Source: Actinoallomurus soli
Lineage (GTDB): Bacteria; Actinomycetota; Actinomycetes; Streptosporangiales; Streptosporangiaceae
DNA length: 64,000 nucleotides
Reading direction: 5' to 3'
NCBI RefSeq assembly: GCF_024055715.1
Contig: NZ_JAMXMV010000009.1
Coordinates: 1 to 64,000, forward strand
The position numbers were made by a program, and so were the translations under genes. Shown piece after piece: positions 34,971 through 43,260 of this stretch. The notes below the pieces were generated by a model. It did not search any database. It was given only the letters and a program-made list of their open reading frames with translations, and was not told where the DNA came from. Within the stretch, counting starts at the first letter, position 1. Every line of letters starts with the position of its first letter.

Positions 34971-37036
34971 TTCTTCTCCAGTCGGACGGCGCACACTTTG
35001 AACTCCGGCATCCGCGACGTCGGGTCGAGGGCCGGGTTGGTGAGCAGGTTCGCGCGGGCGGGACCGGCCCAGTGGAAGGGCATGAAGACGGTGTCGCGGC
35101 GGATCGCCGTGCTGAACCGCGCCTTGGCGACCGCGCCGCCCCGCCGGCTCGTCACGCGGACGTCGTCGCCCTCCTCGATCTCCAGCCGCCCGGCCAGGTC
35201 GGGATGGATCTCGACGTACGGCTCCGGGACCGCGTCGAGCAGCGCCCGTACCCGGCGGGTCTGCGCGCCGCTCTGGTAGTGGGCGAGCACCCGCCCGGTC
35301 GTCAGGTAGACCGGGTAGTCCGCGCAGACGTCCTCGGCGGGCCCGCGGTGCTCGACCGGCACGAGGCGTGCGCGGCCGTCCGGCGTGGCGAACCGGTCGA
35401 GGAAGACGCGCGGGGTGCCGGGGTGGTCCTCCCCCGGGCACGGCCAGAAGACGCCGGTCTCGTCGACGATCCGGTCGTAGGTGATGCCGGAGTAGTCGGC
35501 GAGCCCGCCGGCGCTGGCCGCGCGCAGCTCGTCGAACACCTCGGCCGGCTCGGCGCTGAACCGGCCGGGGGCCGCGAGCCGCTCGGCCAGGGCGGCGATG
35601 ATCTCCAGGTCGGTGCGGACCAGCGGCGGCCGGGGCCGGGCCGCCCGCCGCAGCAGGACCCGGCCCTCCAGGTTGGTGATCGTGCCGGTCTCCTCCGCCC
35701 ACTGCGCGGTCGGCAGTACGACGTCGGCGCGCACGGCGGTCTCGGACGGCACGAAGTCGGACACCACGAGGAGGTCCAGCGCGTCCAGGCGGCCCTGCAC
35801 GCGGCCCGCGTCCGGCGCCGACACGACCGGGTTGGAACCGAACAGCAGCAGGGCGCGCGGGCCGCCGGGCGTGCCGAGCGCGTTCAGGAGCTCGGTGGCC
35901 GACAGGCCGGGGCCGGGCAGGTCACCGGGGTCGATCCCCCAGACGCGTGCGACGTGCTCGCGCGCGGCCGGGTCGTCGATCTTCCGGTAGCCGGGCAGCT
36001 GGTCGGCCTTCTGCCCGTGCTCGCGGCCGCCCTGGCCGTTGCCCTGCCCGGTCAGGCAGCCGAACCCGGAGCCGGGACGTCCGGGCAGGCCGAGCGCCAG
36101 GGCGAGGTTGATGAAGGCCGTCACCGTGTCGGTTCCGGTGGCGTGCTGCTCGGCGCCGCGCGCGGTCAGGATCAGCGCGTTCGCGGCCTCTCCCAGCATC
36201 CGTACGGCCGCCCGCATCGCCGGCACCGGCACGCCGGTGATGCGCTCGACGCGCTCGGGCCAGTAGCCGTTGATGACGGTGCGGACGGCCTCGAAGCCCT
36301 CCGCGCGCTCGTCGAGGTAGGCCTTGTCGATCAGGCCCTCGGTGATCGCCAGGTGCAGCAGCCCGTTGGCGAGGGCCAGGTCCGTACCCGGCGTGACCTG
36401 CAGGTGCAGGTCGGCGCGGCGGGCGGTCGCGGTCTCCCGCGGGTCGACGACGATGAGCCGGCCGCCTCGCTCGCGCTGGGCGGTCAGGTGCCGGACGAAC
36501 GGCGGCATCGTCTCGGCGACGTTGCCGCCGGCCAGCAGGATGGCGTCCGCGGCGGCGACGTCGGTGATCGGCACGGGCAGGCCCCGGTCCAGGCCGAACG
36601 CCCGGTTCTGCGCCGCGGCCGCCGACGACATGCAGAAGCGGCCGTTGTAGTCGATGTTGGGCGTGCGCAGCGCGACGCGGGCGAACTTGCCGAGCTGGTA
36701 CGCCTTCTCGTTGGTCAGCCCGCCCCCGCCGAAGACCGCGACGGCCGAGCGGCCGTACGCCTCCTGGATCCGGCCGAGCTCGGCGGCGATCCGGTCGAGC
36801 GCGGCGTCCCAGGAGACGGGCTCCAGCGGGGCGTCCCGGCGGGCGCGCATGAGGGGCACGGTCAGCCGGTCCGGCGTGGTCAGCAACTCCCCGGCCGTCC
36901 ACCCCTTCTGGCAGAGGGCCCCGCCGTCACCGCCGTTGGCGGGGATGTCCTCGCGCGGCGCGACGGTGGTGCCGGGGCCGACGAGCATCCCGCACTGCAG
37001 CGCGCAGTACGGACAGTGGGTGGCTATGGGCGACAT
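34967..37036 (-). CDS. nasC: assimilatory nitrate reductase catalytic subunit (molybdopterin)
   Basis: The 689-residue molybdopterin oxidoreductase has an N-terminal [4Fe-4S] motif C8-x2-C11-x3-C15-x26-C42, then the bis-MGD domains (AVFGGGGLTNEKAYQLGKFA, NIDYNGRFCMSSAAAA with a Cys in the Mo-ligand position, LTGQGNGQGGREHGQKAD) and a C-terminal dinucleotide-binding domain. There is no Tat signal, so it is cytoplasmic and assimilatory. It is co-transcribed with the NasB-like subunit and divergent from narK, with a GlnR-type array just upstream. The gene symbol is a functional match; narB is an equivalent name. Confidence 0.93.
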   Translation of the reverse strand: MSPIATHCPYCALQCGMLVGPGTTVAPREDIPANGGDGGALCQKGWTAGELLTTPDRLTVPLMRARRDAPLEPVSWDAALDRIAAELGRIQEAYGRSAVAVFGGGGLTNEKAYQLGKFARVALRTPNIDYNGRFCMSSAAAAQNRAFGLDRGLPVPITDVAAADAILLAGGNVAETMPPFVRHLTAQRERGGRLIVVDPRETATARRADLHLQVTPGTDLALANGLLHLAITEGLIDKAYLDERAEGFEAVRTVINGYWPERVERITGVPVPAMRAAVRMLGEAANALILTARGAEQHATGTDTVTAFINLALALGLPGRPGSGFGCLTGQGNGQGGREHGQKADQLPGYRKIDDPAAREHVARVWGIDPGDLPGPGLSATELLNALGTPGGPRALLLFGSNPVVSAPDAGRVQGRLDALDLLVVSDFVPSETAVRADVVLPTAQWAEETGTITNLEGRVLLRRAARPRPPLVRTDLEIIAALAERLAAPGRFSAEPAEVFDELRAASAGGLADYSGITYDRIVDETGVFWPCPGEDHPGTPRVFLDRFATPDGRARLVPVEHRGPAEDVCADYPVYLTTGRVLAHYQSGAQTRRVRALLDAVPEPYVEIHPDLAGRLEIEEGDDVRVTSRRGGAVAKARFSTAIRRDTVFMPFHWAGPARANLLTNPALDPTSRMPEFKVCAVRLEKK

Positions 37037-37058
37037 GCCTCGATCGTGCGGTTGAGGC

Positions 37059-37096
37059 GTTTCCCACCGGGGTCCGCGGTGTTACCGGCCCGCTAC
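37059..37096. promoter_or_regulatory. GlnR-type box array in the nasC-narK gap
   Basis: Half-sites GTTTC (37059), GGGTC (37070), GTTAC (37081) and GCTAC (37092) repeat the 11-bp-spaced pattern found in front of nirB. It lies 23-60 bp upstream of the nitrate reductase start and could also serve the divergent narK. A weaker CACAC-n6-GAAAC at 37188-37203, near the narK promoter, may be a further site. Confidence 0.7.
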
Positions 37097-37249
37097 AAGC
37101 CCTTCACGGAGGCCTCTGACCTGCGGTGCGGCTCACAGCGCCCCCGGGGCACGGGTGCGGGGAAGTTATCACCGCCGCATTACGCGACACACACCGAGGA
37201 AACGGGCCGCTCCTAGCGTCGGCGCAGCACCCAGCCAGGAGGAGCCCGT

Positions 37250-38584
37250 ATGACCACCATCGAACAACGCCTACCCGGCGCCGGCACGGCCGGCCGCCGG
37301 TGGATCGCGGACTGGCGCCCGGAGGACCCGGCCTTCTGGGAGGAGACGGGGGCGAGGGTCGCCCGGCGCAACCTCGCCTTCTCGATCTTCTCCGAGCACA
37401 TCGGGTTCTCGGTGTGGAGCCTGTGGTCCGTGCTGGTGCTGTTCCTCGGCCCGGCGTACCACGTCGACCCCGCCGGGAAGTTCCTGCTGACGACGGTCCC
37501 CACGGCGCTCGGCGCCGCCCTGCGCCTGCCGTACACCTTCGCGATCGCCAGGTTCGGCGGCCGTAACTGGACGATGTTCAGCGCCGCGCTCCTGCTGGTC
37601 CCGGCGGTGTCGGCCGCCGTCCTGATCAGGCCGGGCGTCTCCTTCACCACCCTTCTGGTCCTCGCGGCCGTGGCCGGGGTCGGCGGCGGCAACTTCGCCT
37701 CCTCGATGGCCAACATCAACGCGTTCTATCCGCAGCGGCTCAAGGGATGGGCGCTCGGGATCAACGCGGGAGGCGGCAACATCGGCGTGGCCGTCGTCCA
37801 GCTGGTCGGGCTGGCGGTGCTGGCGACCGCCGGCAGGGACCACCCGCGGCTGGTCGCCGGGATCTACATCCCCTTCATCGTCCTGGCCGCGCTGGGCGCG
37901 GCCCTGCGGATGGACAACCTCGCCGGGATGCGCAACGACAAACGGGCCATGCGGGACGTGGTGAAGGACCCGCACAGCTGGATCATGTCACTGCTGTACG
38001 TCGGGACGTTCGGATCCTTCATCGGGTTCGGCTTCGCCTTCGGCCAGGTGCTGCAGGTGCAGTTCAAGGCGGACTTCGACACGCCGATCAAGGCCGCGTA
38101 CCTGACGTTCCTCGGCCCGCTGCTGGGCTCGCTGATCCGGCCCGTCGGGGGCTGGGCGGCGGACCGGCTCGGCGGCGCCAGGGTCACCTTCTGGAACTTC
38201 GTGGCGATGGGGATCGGCGCCGCGATCGTCCTCACCGCCTCCGCCGAGCGGTCGCTGCCGCTGTTCCTCACCGGGTTCGTGCTGCTGTTCGTCCTTAGCG
38301 GCGTCGGGAACGGCTCGACGTACAAGATGATCCCCGCCATCTTCCGCGCCAAGGCCCCGACGGAGGACGAGGGCCGCCGCCTGTCGAGCGCCCTCATCGG
38401 CGTGGCCGGCGCGATCGGGGCGTTCGGCGGCGTCCTGGTCAACCTGGCCTTCCGCCAGTCGTTCCTGACCTACAAGACGGGCGACGGCGCGTACGTCGCC
38501 TTCATCGCCTACTACGTGCTCTGCTCCGCCGTGACCTGGGCGGTCTACCTCCGCCGCTCCCCGCGACGGCTGCCGGGCGTCTGA
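37250..38584 (+). CDS. narK: nitrate/nitrite transporter, NarK/NNP family
   Basis: The 444-residue major-facilitator protein has twelve predicted helices and the two NNP-family nitrate signature loops: GVGGGNFASSMANINAFYP in TM5 and GVGNGSTYKMIPAIF in TM11. It imports nitrate (or exchanges nitrite) across the membrane. It is divergent from the nitrate reductase operon with GlnR-type boxes in between, so uptake and reduction are probably co-regulated. A long perfect hairpin follows. Confidence 0.95.
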   Translation: MTTIEQRLPGAGTAGRRWIADWRPEDPAFWEETGARVARRNLAFSIFSEHIGFSVWSLWSVLVLFLGPAYHVDPAGKFLLTTVPTALGAALRLPYTFAIARFGGRNWTMFSAALLLVPAVSAAVLIRPGVSFTTLLVLAAVAGVGGGNFASSMANINAFYPQRLKGWALGINAGGGNIGVAVVQLVGLAVLATAGRDHPRLVAGIYIPFIVLAALGAALRMDNLAGMRNDKRAMRDVVKDPHSWIMSLLYVGTFGSFIGFGFAFGQVLQVQFKADFDTPIKAAYLTFLGPLLGSLIRPVGGWAADRLGGARVTFWNFVAMGIGAAIVLTASAERSLPLFLTGFVLLFVLSGVGNGSTYKMIPAIFRAKAPTEDEGRRLSSALIGVAGAIGAFGGVLVNLAFRQSFLTYKTGDGAYVAFIAYYVLCSAVTWAVYLRRSPRRLPGV

Positions 38585-38587
38585 CCC

Positions 38588-38623
38588 GGGTGGTGCCGCC
38601 CGGCTCGGCGGGCGGCACCACCC
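38588..38623. terminator. bidirectional terminator between narK and ECF gene
   Basis: A perfect 15-bp stem (arms GGGTGGTGCCGCCCG and CGGGCGGCACCACCC) closes on GCTCGG. It lies between two convergent genes and has the symmetry to stop both transcripts. Confidence 0.8.
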
Positions 38624-38627
38624 GCCG

Positions 38628-39617
38628 TCAGAGGGTCGCCGGCAGGCCGAACCGCGGGAACAGCTCCGGGCCGAACGTCGTGATCTCCCTGATCCGGCCG
38701 TCCTCGACGCGCAGGACGTCGAACTTGAACGCCCGGTACTCCGAGTCGCCCGGCCGCCGCAGGTAGCTGGCGGCCGTCGGCATCCGGTTGGCCGATGTCG
38801 GGAGGAGACGCCAGTCGCCCTCGCGGTCCTCCCCGAAGGCCCGCTCGAGGAGCGGCACGACCGCCGCCAGGCCCTCGTAGCGGTACGGGTACGGCGGCAT
38901 CGTGACGCGCAGGTCCTCGGCCGCGATGGCGATGGCGGCCGCGGCGTCGCAGCGCTCGTGCGCGTCGATGAAGCGTTCGAGCAGCGCACGCTCGGCACCG
39001 CTCAGCTCCCCGGTCGACCACTCGGTACGGCGCTCCGGCAGCCGCCGCTGCATGGTGGCCCGGGCCCGTTGCAGCGCGCTGTTGGTGGCGGCGACGCTCG
39101 TACCCAGCAGGTCCGCCGTCTCCGCCGCGGACCTGCCGAGCACGTCGCGGGCGAGGAACGCCGCGCGCTGCCGCGGCGGCAGGGCCTGCAGGGCGGCGAC
39201 GAACGCCAGCTCGATCGTCTCCCGCTCGACCACGACCGCGTCCGGTCCCTCGTCGGCGGGCGCGGCCGCGTCGAGCCGCGCGTCCGGGTACGGCTGCAGC
39301 CACGGCACCTCGGACAGGGTGTCTCCGCGCACCGGCCGGCGGGCGGCGCGCCGGAGCTGGTCGAGGCAGACGTTCGTCGCGATCCGGTAGAGCCACGCGC
39401 GGAACAGCGTGCCGCCGTCGAAGCCCTCCCGCCCGCGCCAGGCCCGCAGGAAGGTCTCCTGCACGGCGTCCTCCGCCTCGTCGAACGAGGCCAGCATCCG
39501 GTAGCAGTGGACGTGCAGCTCCCGCCGATGCCGCTCGGTGAGCGCGGCGAACGCCGGCTCGTCACCGGCGACGGCCGCGGCGATCTCGTCCTGCCGCACC
39601 TCCATGGTCCCGGTCAC
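38628..39617 (-). CDS. ECF-type sigma factor with SnoaL-like C-terminal domain
   Basis: The 329-residue protein has sigma region 2 (HCYRMLASFDEAEDAVQETF, AWLYRIATNVCLDQLR) and region 4 (ALQALPPRQRAAFLARDVLG, AAETADLLGTSVAATNSALQ) followed by about 130 residues with a SnoaL/NTF2-like fold (RFIDAHERCDAAAAIAIAAE, FKFDVLRVEDGRI). This matches the long SigG/TIGR02960-type ECF factors, where the extra domain replaces an anti-sigma factor as a control module. The GTG overlaps the upstream VOC gene stop by 4 bp. Confidence 0.9.
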   Translation of the reverse strand: MTGTMEVRQDEIAAAVAGDEPAFAALTERHRRELHVHCYRMLASFDEAEDAVQETFLRAWRGREGFDGGTLFRAWLYRIATNVCLDQLRRAARRPVRGDTLSEVPWLQPYPDARLDAAAPADEGPDAVVVERETIELAFVAALQALPPRQRAAFLARDVLGRSAAETADLLGTSVAATNSALQRARATMQRRLPERRTEWSTGELSGAERALLERFIDAHERCDAAAAIAIAAEDLRVTMPPYPYRYEGLAAVVPLLERAFGEDREGDWRLLPTSANRMPTAASYLRRPGDSEYRAFKFDVLRVEDGRIREITTFGPELFPRFGLPATL

Positions 39618-40027
39618 GCCTCGCCACCGCCCCGGACCTGCTGGAGCAGCCAGCCGTTGCCGTCCGGGTCGCTGAAGGAGGCGAAATTCGCGTAGTCGCG
39701 CTCCTCCGCGTCGTGCCCCGGCACCGGTCCGCCCGCCTCGTGGTGGAAGACCTCGCTCACCTCCACCCCGCGCCCGGTGAGTTCGGCGCGCACGGCGTCG
39801 ATGTCGGTGACCACCAGGTGCAGGCCCTGCACCGCGCCCGCCGTCTCCTTGTTCTTCATCAGCGCGATCGAGCAGGCGGAACCGGGCGGCGTGAGCTGCA
39901 CCACCCGGAAGTCCTCCCCGGCGCTGAAGTCGACGTCCAGCCGGAAGCCGGCCTCCTCGGCGTAGAAGGCCTTGGCCCGGTCGACGTCCGAGACGGGGAC
40001 GACGATGAGTTCGAGCTTCATCTCCAC
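39614..40027 (-). CDS. VOC family protein coupled to ECF sigma factor
   Basis: The 137-residue glyoxalase-fold protein contains one VOC unit: ELIVVPVSDVDRAKAFYAEE, AGFRLDVDFSAGEDFRVVQL, and the closing FSDPDGNGWLLQQVR. I chose the GTG at 40027 because a GAGGAG site lies 9 nt upstream; an ATG two codons later is possible. It overlaps the ECF sigma gene by 4 bp, so the two are co-translated; VOC or YCII-type genes often accompany this ECF group, possibly as target or sensor. The substrate is unknown. Confidence 0.85.
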   Translation of the reverse strand: MEMKLELIVVPVSDVDRAKAFYAEEAGFRLDVDFSAGEDFRVVQLTPPGSACSIALMKNKETAGAVQGLHLVVTDIDAVRAELTGRGVEVSEVFHHEAGGPVPGHDAEERDYANFASFSDPDGNGWLLQQVRGGGEA

Positions 40028-40142
40028 GGTGCTTGTCTCCTCGGGTCCGGTCGGCCGATCACCGACGTTCTGGCCATGTAACGCCATCACTCCGACGAAC
40101 TCATCGGTGCCGCGATGAAGATCTCCGGCCGGGACGATATTT

Positions 40143-40154
40143 GACCGATCGGTC
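40143..40154. promoter_or_regulatory. GACCGATCGGTC palindrome upstream of TetR
   Basis: This perfect 12-bp palindrome is a typical TetR-operator form. It lies 24 bp upstream of the TetR start, in the gap to the divergent VOC-ECF operon, so it may control both. Confidence 0.6.
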
Positions 40155-40177
40155 TGGATCCGACTAGCGTCCGGGGC

Positions 40178-40759
40178 GTGGCGAGGACGAAGGAGTTCGA
40201 TCCGGACGCCGTGCTGCAGAAGGCGATGGAGCTGTTCTGGGAGCGCGGATACGAGGCGACGTCGATGGCCGACCTGGTCGAGCATCTCGGCATCGCGCGG
40301 GCCAGCATCTACGCCACCTTCGGCGGCAAGCACGACCTCTATCTGAAGGCGTACGAGCGGTACGCCCGGACGCGCGATCTCAATGTCGTCGAGATGCTGT
40401 CCCAGCCCGGCCCCGTCCTGCCCGCCGTACGGGCGCTGGTGCGCGCCTACGCGGAGGAGTCGGCGGCCGATCCGCGCCGGCGGGGGTGCATGGTCGTGAA
40501 CACCGCGGTGGAGCTGGCCGGCCGGGACCCGCAGGCGGCGCGCCGGGTCGACGCGAGCTGGGACACGGTCGAGACCGCCCTGACCTCGGCGCTGACCAGG
40601 GCGCGCGCGCAGGGCGAGCTGCCCGCGGACAAGGACCCGCGGGCGCTGGCCCGGTTCCTCCTCGTGCTGCTGCAGGGGATGCGTGTGCTCGGCCGCGCCC
40701 ACCCGGACCCGGACCGCCTCCGTGACGCCGCCGACCAGGCCTTGGCCGCCCTGACCTGA
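40178..40759 (+). CDS. TetR-family regulator
   Basis: The 193-residue protein has the opening FDPDAVLQKAMELFWERGYE and recognition helix IARASIYATFGGKHDLYLKA, the AcrR/NemR-like TetR class whose C-terminal domain contains a conserved RRGCMVVNTAVEL with a cysteine. In NemR-type regulators that cysteine senses electrophiles or bleach; here this is only a suggestion. It is a paralogue of the TetR encoded 1 kb downstream on the other strand. It is divergent from the VOC-ECF operon and convergent with the dehydrogenase gene. Confidence 0.9.
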   Translation: MARTKEFDPDAVLQKAMELFWERGYEATSMADLVEHLGIARASIYATFGGKHDLYLKAYERYARTRDLNVVEMLSQPGPVLPAVRALVRAYAEESAADPRRRGCMVVNTAVELAGRDPQAARRVDASWDTVETALTSALTRARAQGELPADKDPRALARFLLVLLQGMRVLGRAHPDPDRLRDAADQALAALT

Positions 40760-40837
40760 GCGCCGGTTCCGGTACGGACCGGAGCGCGTCCCCGACTGCG
40801 CCGCCGCGGCCCTGGCCGCCCGCGGCTGAAGGTCGGT

Positions 40838-40877
40838 GCCGGGGATCCTCATGGACGGGACGACGAGGATCCCCGGC
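40838..40877. terminator. bidirectional hairpin between convergent genes
   Basis: GCCGGGGATCCTC and GAGGATCCCCGGC form a perfect 13-bp stem with a 14-nt loop, between the TetR stop and the dehydrogenase stop. Confidence 0.7.
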
Positions 40878-40888
40878 GCAGGAGACGG

Positions 40889-41737
40889 TCAGGCCGTGAA
40901 GCCGGCGAAGTAGGCGGCGGCCATGTCCTCCTCGGCGTGGCCCGCCAGGGCGGCGCGGTGGAAGCGGTCGCGGGCGGCCTCCATGACGTCCATCCGGGCC
41001 CCGGCGGAGGCACCGGCCGCGCAGATCAGCCGCGTGTCCTTCTCGGCGTTCGTCACGGTGAAGGTCGGCGTGAAGTCGCCGGCGATGATGGCCGCGGCCT
41101 TCTGCTGGAACAGCGCGCTGTCCATCGGCCCGGCGCCGACGACGTCACGGAACGCCCGCGGGTCGACCTCCAGGGCCCGCGCCAGGGCGAGGGCCTCGCC
41201 GACCCCGGAGACGAGGGTGAGGGCCCAGGTGTTCGTGACGAGCTTGAGCCGGCTGCCCGCGCCGGCGGGGCCGAGCCACAGCGTCCGCTTCCCGACCGCG
41301 TCGAAGACCGGGCGCAGGGGCTCCCGTGCGCTCTCCGGCCCGGAGGCGAGCACGATGAGCTCGCCCTGTTCGGCGGGTTGCCGGCTGCCCTGCACCGGAG
41401 CGTCGACGAGGACGAGGCCGTGGCGCTCGGCGATCCGGTCGAGATCGTCCAGCGGCTCGAGGCCGACCGTGCTCATCTGCGCCCAGATCTGCCCCTTCCG
41501 CAGGCCCGGGGCGGCCTGTTCCATCGCCTGGCGCACGGCCTCGCCGTCGTTCAGCATCGTGATGATCACAGTGGCGCCCTCGACGGCCTCGGCGGGGGTG
41601 CCGGCGACCTTCAGCCCGTCGACGGCCTCGGCCTTCGCCCGCGTGCGGTTCCAGCCCCGCAGGTCGATGCCCTGAGCCAGCAGGTTGCGGGCCATCGCCG
41701 CGCCCATGATCCCGGTTCCCAGCAGTGCGACGGTCAT
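40889..41737 (-). CDS. NAD(P)-binding beta-hydroxyacid dehydrogenase-like protein
   Basis: The 282-residue protein belongs to the 3-hydroxyisobutyrate dehydrogenase / glyoxylate reductase (GLYR) superfamily. It has the dinucleotide motif ALLGTGIMGAAMARNL, with WNRTRAKAE favouring NADP, the substrate motif VDAPVQGSRQPAEQGEL, and the catalytic Lys region GSRLKLVTNTW. The physiological substrate is unclear. The ATG has an AGGAG site 8 nt upstream. It lies immediately downstream of a TetR gene on the same strand and has its own upstream element resembling that regulator's promoter region. Confidence 0.9.
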   Translation of the reverse strand: MTVALLGTGIMGAAMARNLLAQGIDLRGWNRTRAKAEAVDGLKVAGTPAEAVEGATVIITMLNDGEAVRQAMEQAAPGLRKGQIWAQMSTVGLEPLDDLDRIAERHGLVLVDAPVQGSRQPAEQGELIVLASGPESAREPLRPVFDAVGKRTLWLGPAGAGSRLKLVTNTWALTLVSGVGEALALARALEVDPRAFRDVVGAGPMDSALFQQKAAAIIAGDFTPTFTVTNAEKDTRLICAAGASAGARMDVMEAARDRFHRAALAGHAEEDMAAAYFAGFTA

Positions 41738-41750
41738 CGATCCGGCTCCT

Positions 41751-41780
41751 CTTTCTTGACTGTTCGTTACATATTCCGGG
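41751..41780. promoter_or_regulatory. TTGAC..TCGTTACA element upstream of dehydrogenase
   Basis: CTTTCTTGACTGTTCGTTAC here closely matches, in the opposite orientation, the element upstream of the TetR gene at 42403-42432. Shared identity in two flanking positions around one regulator suggests a common operator. Confidence 0.5.
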
Positions 41781-41808
41781 CAGGGAACGGCGCCGAGCGG
41801 CCGCGACG

Positions 41809-42390
41809 TCACGGCAGCACCCCCAGGGCCGTTTCGACGACGCCGGCCAGCCGCCGCCGGTCGGGTCCGGCCTTGGCCATGACGCGCAGCCCCTGGATGG
41901 CCGTGATGAAGAAGTCGGCCAGCCCCGGCACGTCGGCGTCCACGGGCAGCTCACCACGGTCGCGGGCCCGGCCGAGCGCGGCCGCGATCGACTCGCGCAC
42001 CCCGCCGAGCGCGTCGGCGACGATGCGCCCCGAGACGGCGTCGTGCGGGAGCCGCTCGATCGCGGTGTTCGTGACCAGGCAACCGCGCCGGTCGGCGTCC
42101 CGGGCCGCCTCGTCGACCAGCGACAGCAGCAGGTCGCGGAGCACCGTGCGGATCGGGACGTCCCTTTCGAGCCGGGCCGTCATCCGCGCCGACGACATCT
42201 CGGCATAGCGCCGGAGGGCCGTCTCGTACAGCCCGTCCTTGCTGCCGAACGCCGCGTACAGCGAGCCGCGCCCCAGCCCGGTGGCCTCCACCAGGTCCTG
42301 GATCGAGGTGGCCTCGTAGCCGCGGCGCCAGAACAGCTCCATCGCCGACCGGACCACCGCCTCCGTGTCGAACTCCCGCGTCCGTGCCAT
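41809..42390 (-). CDS. TetR-family regulator, paralogue of the one at 40178
   Basis: The 193-residue protein opens FDTEAVVRSAMELFWRRGYE, has the recognition segment LGRGSLYAAFGSKDGLYETA and the RRGCLVTNTAIERL motif with the conserved cysteine of NemR-like regulators. It is clearly paralogous to the other TetR in this region. Its gene precedes the dehydrogenase gene on the same strand by about 70 bp, and near-identical elements lie upstream of both, so it probably represses both. The ATG is the natural start. Confidence 0.9.
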   Translation of the reverse strand: MARTREFDTEAVVRSAMELFWRRGYEATSIQDLVEATGLGRGSLYAAFGSKDGLYETALRRYAEMSSARMTARLERDVPIRTVLRDLLLSLVDEAARDADRRGCLVTNTAIERLPHDAVSGRIVADALGGVRESIAAALGRARDRGELPVDADVPGLADFFITAIQGLRVMAKAGPDRRRLAGVVETALGVLP

Positions 42391-42402
42391 GCCCGGGACG
42401 AT

Positions 42403-42432
42403 AGCCGTATCTGTAACGAGCGGTCAAGAAAG
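42403..42432. promoter_or_regulatory. TTGAC..TCGTTACA element upstream of TetR
   Basis: Read on the minus strand this is CTTTCTTGACCGCTCGTTAC followed by AGATACGG, nearly the same as the element at 41751-41780. It may be both a -35 region (TTGACC) and a TetR operator. Confidence 0.5.
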
Positions 42433-42526
42433 CTCCGGCGGCGCGTCATCCGAGCGGGGATGATCACCTTTCGCTAGCGTTCGGTCACGTTCAGCGACAT
42501 CTCCGCGCATCGAGGAGGGATTACGG

Positions 42527-43150
42527 ATGAGGTATCCGGATCAGCGGGTCATCGCCGTCGTGCTGGGCGGCCTGCTCGCCGCCGTGACCATGACCGGGTC
42601 GGCGCTGGCCGACGCGCATCCGCGCGTTCCCCGGCCCATGATGAGCGCGGCGCTCGCCGCCACGCCGGGACGGGCCGAGGCGGCGCCGATGGTCCCGACC
42701 AAGCGGAGCGTCGCGATCGCCCGCGCCCGCACGTGGCTGACCGCCTGGCACGGCGGGCCGGTGCCCTACAGCCAGAGCCGCTACCTGAACGGCTGGCGCA
42801 CCGACTGCTCCGGATACATCTCCATGGCCTGGAACCTCCAGAACGCGAACGGCGCGCCGCTCAACTACAACACCGACAGCATGCTGCGCGGCGGTCCCGG
42901 ATTCCCGGGCCCGGTCGTCCACCCGATCGCCTGGGGCGACCTCAAGCCCGGCGACGCGATCGGGTTCCTCGGCGCGGGCAGCGCCGGCGACGCCGGGCAC
43001 GTGATGCTGTTCGAGGGGTGGGCCGACCCGGCGCACACCGTCTACCGGGTCTACGAGCAGGCCGGCGACGGCGGCACTCACCACCGCACCCACCCGGTCT
43101 CCTACAACCACTACAAGCCGTACCGGTACGACAGGATCCTCGAGGGCTGA
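42527..43150 (+). CDS. secreted NlpC/P60-like protein
   Basis: The 207-residue protein has a Sec signal peptide (VIAVVLGGLLAAVTMTGSALA) and a mature region with the catalytic Cys motif RTDCSGYISMAW, the GDLKPGDAIGF turn and the His in GHVMLFEGW, as in NlpC/P60-type peptidoglycan endopeptidases or related papain-fold amidases. The third catalytic polar residue may be in THHRTHP. The ATG has a GAGGAGGG site. It stands alone between a TetR gene and a convergent NmrA-like gene. Confidence 0.82.
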   Translation: MRYPDQRVIAVVLGGLLAAVTMTGSALADAHPRVPRPMMSAALAATPGRAEAAPMVPTKRSVAIARARTWLTAWHGGPVPYSQSRYLNGWRTDCSGYISMAWNLQNANGAPLNYNTDSMLRGGPGFPGPVVHPIAWGDLKPGDAIGFLGAGSAGDAGHVMLFEGWADPAHTVYRVYEQAGDGGTHHRTHPVSYNHYKPYRYDRILEG

Positions 43151-43260
43151 CGCGGGGCCGACGCAGGAGCTGCGGCGCAGCCGTTCCGGGGGCTCTTCAG
43201 CGTTGAGGGGGTGACCCTGGCCGGCCGTTCGGCTCGACCAGGGGGACCGGGTCGGCGGTC

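Noticed and set aside
37165-37203. A third full GlnR array next to narK
   Set aside because: Only CACAC-n6-GAAAC fits, and the other half-sites are out of phase; kept only as a weak possibility.
42433-42526. ydaO-type riboswitch before the NlpC/P60-like gene
   Set aside because: The leader is under 100 nt and I could not find the conserved core of that riboswitch.
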